Shown in pieces: positions 62,423 through 64,000 of a DNA stretch of 64,000 nt. The position numbers and the translations under genes were made by a program. The notes under the pieces were generated by a model that saw nothing but the letters and a program-made list of their open reading frames with translations, was not told the DNA's origin and ran no database searches. The stretch is from Bog-756 sp963734435 (GTDB taxonomy: Bacteria > Actinomycetota > Acidimicrobiia > Acidimicrobiales > RAAP-2). How positions within the stretch are numbered: position 1 is the first letter of the stretch; the number at the start of each line of letters is the position of its first letter. The DNA is taken from contig CAVTHA010000002.1 of the NCBI GenBank assembly GCA_963734435.1, positions 62,001 to 126,000 of the forward strand. The letters run 5' to 3'.

Positions 62423-63268
62423 CTAGCGGCGGGTGGCGTCCACCAGACCGGCGCCGGACATCTCCCCTCCGCCCTCCCCGACCTCGTCGAGGGCTCTCCC
62501 GTAGGCCATCAACCGCTCGGCGGTGGCGAAGACCTCGGCCCGCCAGCCGTACGAGGCCAACCACTTCGCCGGGTCCTCCGGTCCGGTGGATTGCCAGAGG
62601 GCGACGTAGTCGCCCCGCTCGGCGCGGCCGTCGGGATGGGCGTGGTGCCAGGCCAGGAGTCGCTCGGGGCTGGCGACCGTGAGGCCGAGTCGGCTGTCCG
62701 GCACCGACAGCTCGGCCGCCACCGAAATGATCCGGTTGCCGACCTCTCCCGTGAGGTAGGCCAGCAATCCCTCGGCCAACCAGGCGACGGGAGCCTCGGT
62801 GTCGAACCCGGCGTCCACCAGGGACCGTGCCCAAGGGCCGGACAGGTCGACGGCGACGGTCGTCCGGCGGCAGTTCGGCTCCCACCCCTCGGACCGGACC
62901 ACCTTCTCCTTGAACTCGAGCACCGAAGGCAGGTCGAGCTCCCAGACGTGGGTCCCTGCCGGCCACCCCAGGCGGAACGAACGGGCGTCGAGGCCCACGC
63001 CCAGGATGACCACCTGGCGGCAGTCGCCGGCACAGGCGTCGAGCACGACGTCGTCGAGGAACCGGGTCCGTACGGCGATCCAGGCCGACAGGTGCCGGCT
63101 CCGGCCGGGGTCACCCCGCCGCCCTTCCCACCCGGCGGCGGACGCGAAGCGGGCGGCGAACGGATCATCGAAGAGACGGTCCGGCCGAGCCGACTCGGCG
63201 GCCCGGATGGCGGCCACTCCGACCCCGGTCACACCCACCGCCGGTAGTCGACCGCCGGGTTCAACCAT
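62423..63268 (-). CDS. SAM-dependent O-methyltransferase, TIGR00027 type
   Basis: A 281-residue methyltransferase of the leucine-carboxyl-methyltransferase-like group common in actinobacteria. Markers are RPDRLFDDPFAARFA, QVVILGVGLDARSFRLG, VWELDLPSVLEFKEKVV and WLAEGLLAYLT. These proteins often methylate carboxylates or polyketides; substrate unknown. It lies between the MFS transporter and the truncated hydrolase, all on the minus strand. Confidence 0.9.
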   Translation of the reverse strand: MVEPGGRLPAVGVTGVGVAAIRAAESARPDRLFDDPFAARFASAAGWEGRRGDPGRSRHLSAWIAVRTRFLDDVVLDACAGDCRQVVILGVGLDARSFRLGWPAGTHVWELDLPSVLEFKEKVVRSEGWEPNCRRTTVAVDLSGPWARSLVDAGFDTEAPVAWLAEGLLAYLTGEVGNRIISVAAELSVPDSRLGLTVASPERLLAWHHAHPDGRAERGDYVALWQSTGPEDPAKWLASYGWRAEVFATAERLMAYGRALDEVGEGGGEMSGAGLVDATRR

Positions 63269-63306
63269 GTCGGCTCACGCTAACGGAACGAGCCAAGGCC
63301 AGTGGT

Positions 63307-64000
63307 TCAGACACCGGCGAAGAAATCCACCAACTCCGTTGCCACTTGCGCACCGTGGGTGAAGATGCCGAGGTGGCTAGCGCCGGCGATCTCGACATAA
63401 CGGGCCCCCGGGATGAGGGCCGCGGCTTCCTCGGCCCTGGCCGGGGGCGAGTCGATGTCCTGCTCGAAGGCCAGCACCAGGCAGGGTATCGAGATCTGCG
63501 GCCAGGCCTTGGTGCGCTCCACGTCGTTCGACCAGGCCAAGCAGGCCTCATACTGACCCAGTCGGCCCGGGTTCGGCCAGGCCGGCAAGTCGGCGATGAG
63601 CGAGAGCCAGGTCTCGACCACCTCGTCGTCCTGCAGGTCGTGGTTGGGGAGGTATCGGAGGGTCTCGGTGGCAGAGAAGAGTGCCGGCATCTCGTGGTCG
63701 AGGAGAGCCAAGTCTCGCTCGACGGTGGTGATGGCCTTCTCCCAGGCGGTCCCCGTATTGCAGCTCCCCATCAGGGCGGCACGCTGCGTTCGGTCGGGAT
63801 GCCGGATGGCCAGGCGCTCGGCTACCCAGCCACCCATGGAGTGCCCGGCCACCTTGACCTGTTCGAGGCCGAGATGGTCGATGAGGCCGATGGTGTCGGC
63901 AACCAGGTCGTCTACCGAATAGGGCGCCGGTGGCGACGAGGACGGGCTCACGCCTCGGTTGTCGAACGTCACCACCTGGTACCCGGCCGCAGTGAGGGCG
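63307..64000 (-). CDS. alpha/beta hydrolase, 5'-truncated by the window edge
   Basis: The frame is open through the right edge (ALTAAGYQVVTFDNRGVS), so the true start lies beyond 64000. The nucleophile elbow is GHSMGG, and the catalytic His is probably the one in GASHLGIFTHG. The end LVDFFAGV is that of many small hydrolases. The pattern GHSMGGWVAERLAIRHPDRTQ suits esterases or carbon-carbon hydrolases of catabolic pathways; no substrate can be named. Confidence 0.88.
   Translation of the reverse strand, partial: ALTAAGYQVVTFDNRGVSPSSSPPAPYSVDDLVADTIGLIDHLGLEQVKVAGHSMGGWVAERLAIRHPDRTQRAALMGSCNTGTAWEKAITTVERDLALLDHEMPALFSATETLRYLPNHDLQDDEVVETWLSLIADLPAWPNPGRLGQYEACLAWSNDVERTKAWPQISIPCLVLAFEQDIDSPPARAEEAAALIPGARYVEIAGASHLGIFTHGAQVATELVDFFAGV

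Noticed and set aside
1..64000. CRISPR arrays, insertion sequences, rRNA, prophage genes
   Set aside because: None seen; no regularly spaced repeats, transposase motifs or rRNA-like sequence were found.

Overview
The window is high-GC bacterial chromosome with typical actinobacterial content. It has the order era, uppS, recO, glyS, ppdK, dnaG, rpoD, a Ku protein, an F420-type luciferase-like oxidoreductase, many short-chain dehydrogenases, a GH15 trehalase/glucoamylase-like enzyme and a cydDCAB bd-oxidase set. An Actinomycetota member, probably of the class Acidimicrobiia, is the best inference. No rRNA, phage gene, transposase or CRISPR array was seen.

Layout. 1-4 kb: the 3' part of era, two tandem alpha/beta hydrolases and a convergent glycosyltransferase, possibly an exopolysaccharide fragment. 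4-21 kb: a housekeeping core. It holds a DinG-type helicase, a TauE/SafE permease, uppS, a small membrane protein, recO, hemW and glyS, then a small SDR/SnoaL/DapB-like dehydrogenase group, then ppdK, dnaG and rpoD. 21-34 kb: tRNA-Asn, Ku, small unknown genes, a CAU-anticodon tRNA, a translationally coupled LLM oxidoreductase/SnoaL pair, a DUF7065-like protein divergent from an aldehyde dehydrogenase, and an OafA-type acyltransferase. 34-41 kb: an inositol-monophosphatase-like gene and tRNA-Val, followed by a less GC-rich accessory stretch (NYN nuclease, SCO6745-like protein, globin, methyltransferase, VOC protein, metallophosphoesterase). 41-55 kb: a secreted protein, the GH15 enzyme, a glucose-dehydrogenase-like SDR, NDH-2, a GMC oxidoreductase with a cysteine cluster, and cydDCAB. 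Together these could carry electrons from sugar oxidation to oxygen. 55-64 kb: SDR, pirin, three small envelope genes, a class III cyclase, two methyltransferases, a PaaI-type thioesterase, an MFS transporter and a truncated alpha/beta hydrolase.

A recurring oddity is reading-frame breaks inside otherwise well-conserved genes: hydrolase 1, the glycosyltransferase, recO, a VOC fragment, the IMPase-like gene and the cyclase. Five of the breaks (glycosyltransferase twice, recO, VOC, IMPase) are repaired by adding one base, and each lies in or beside a short G/C run. That points to unpolished sequence rather than real gene decay, so these genes are reported as probably intact but frameshifted in this assembly.
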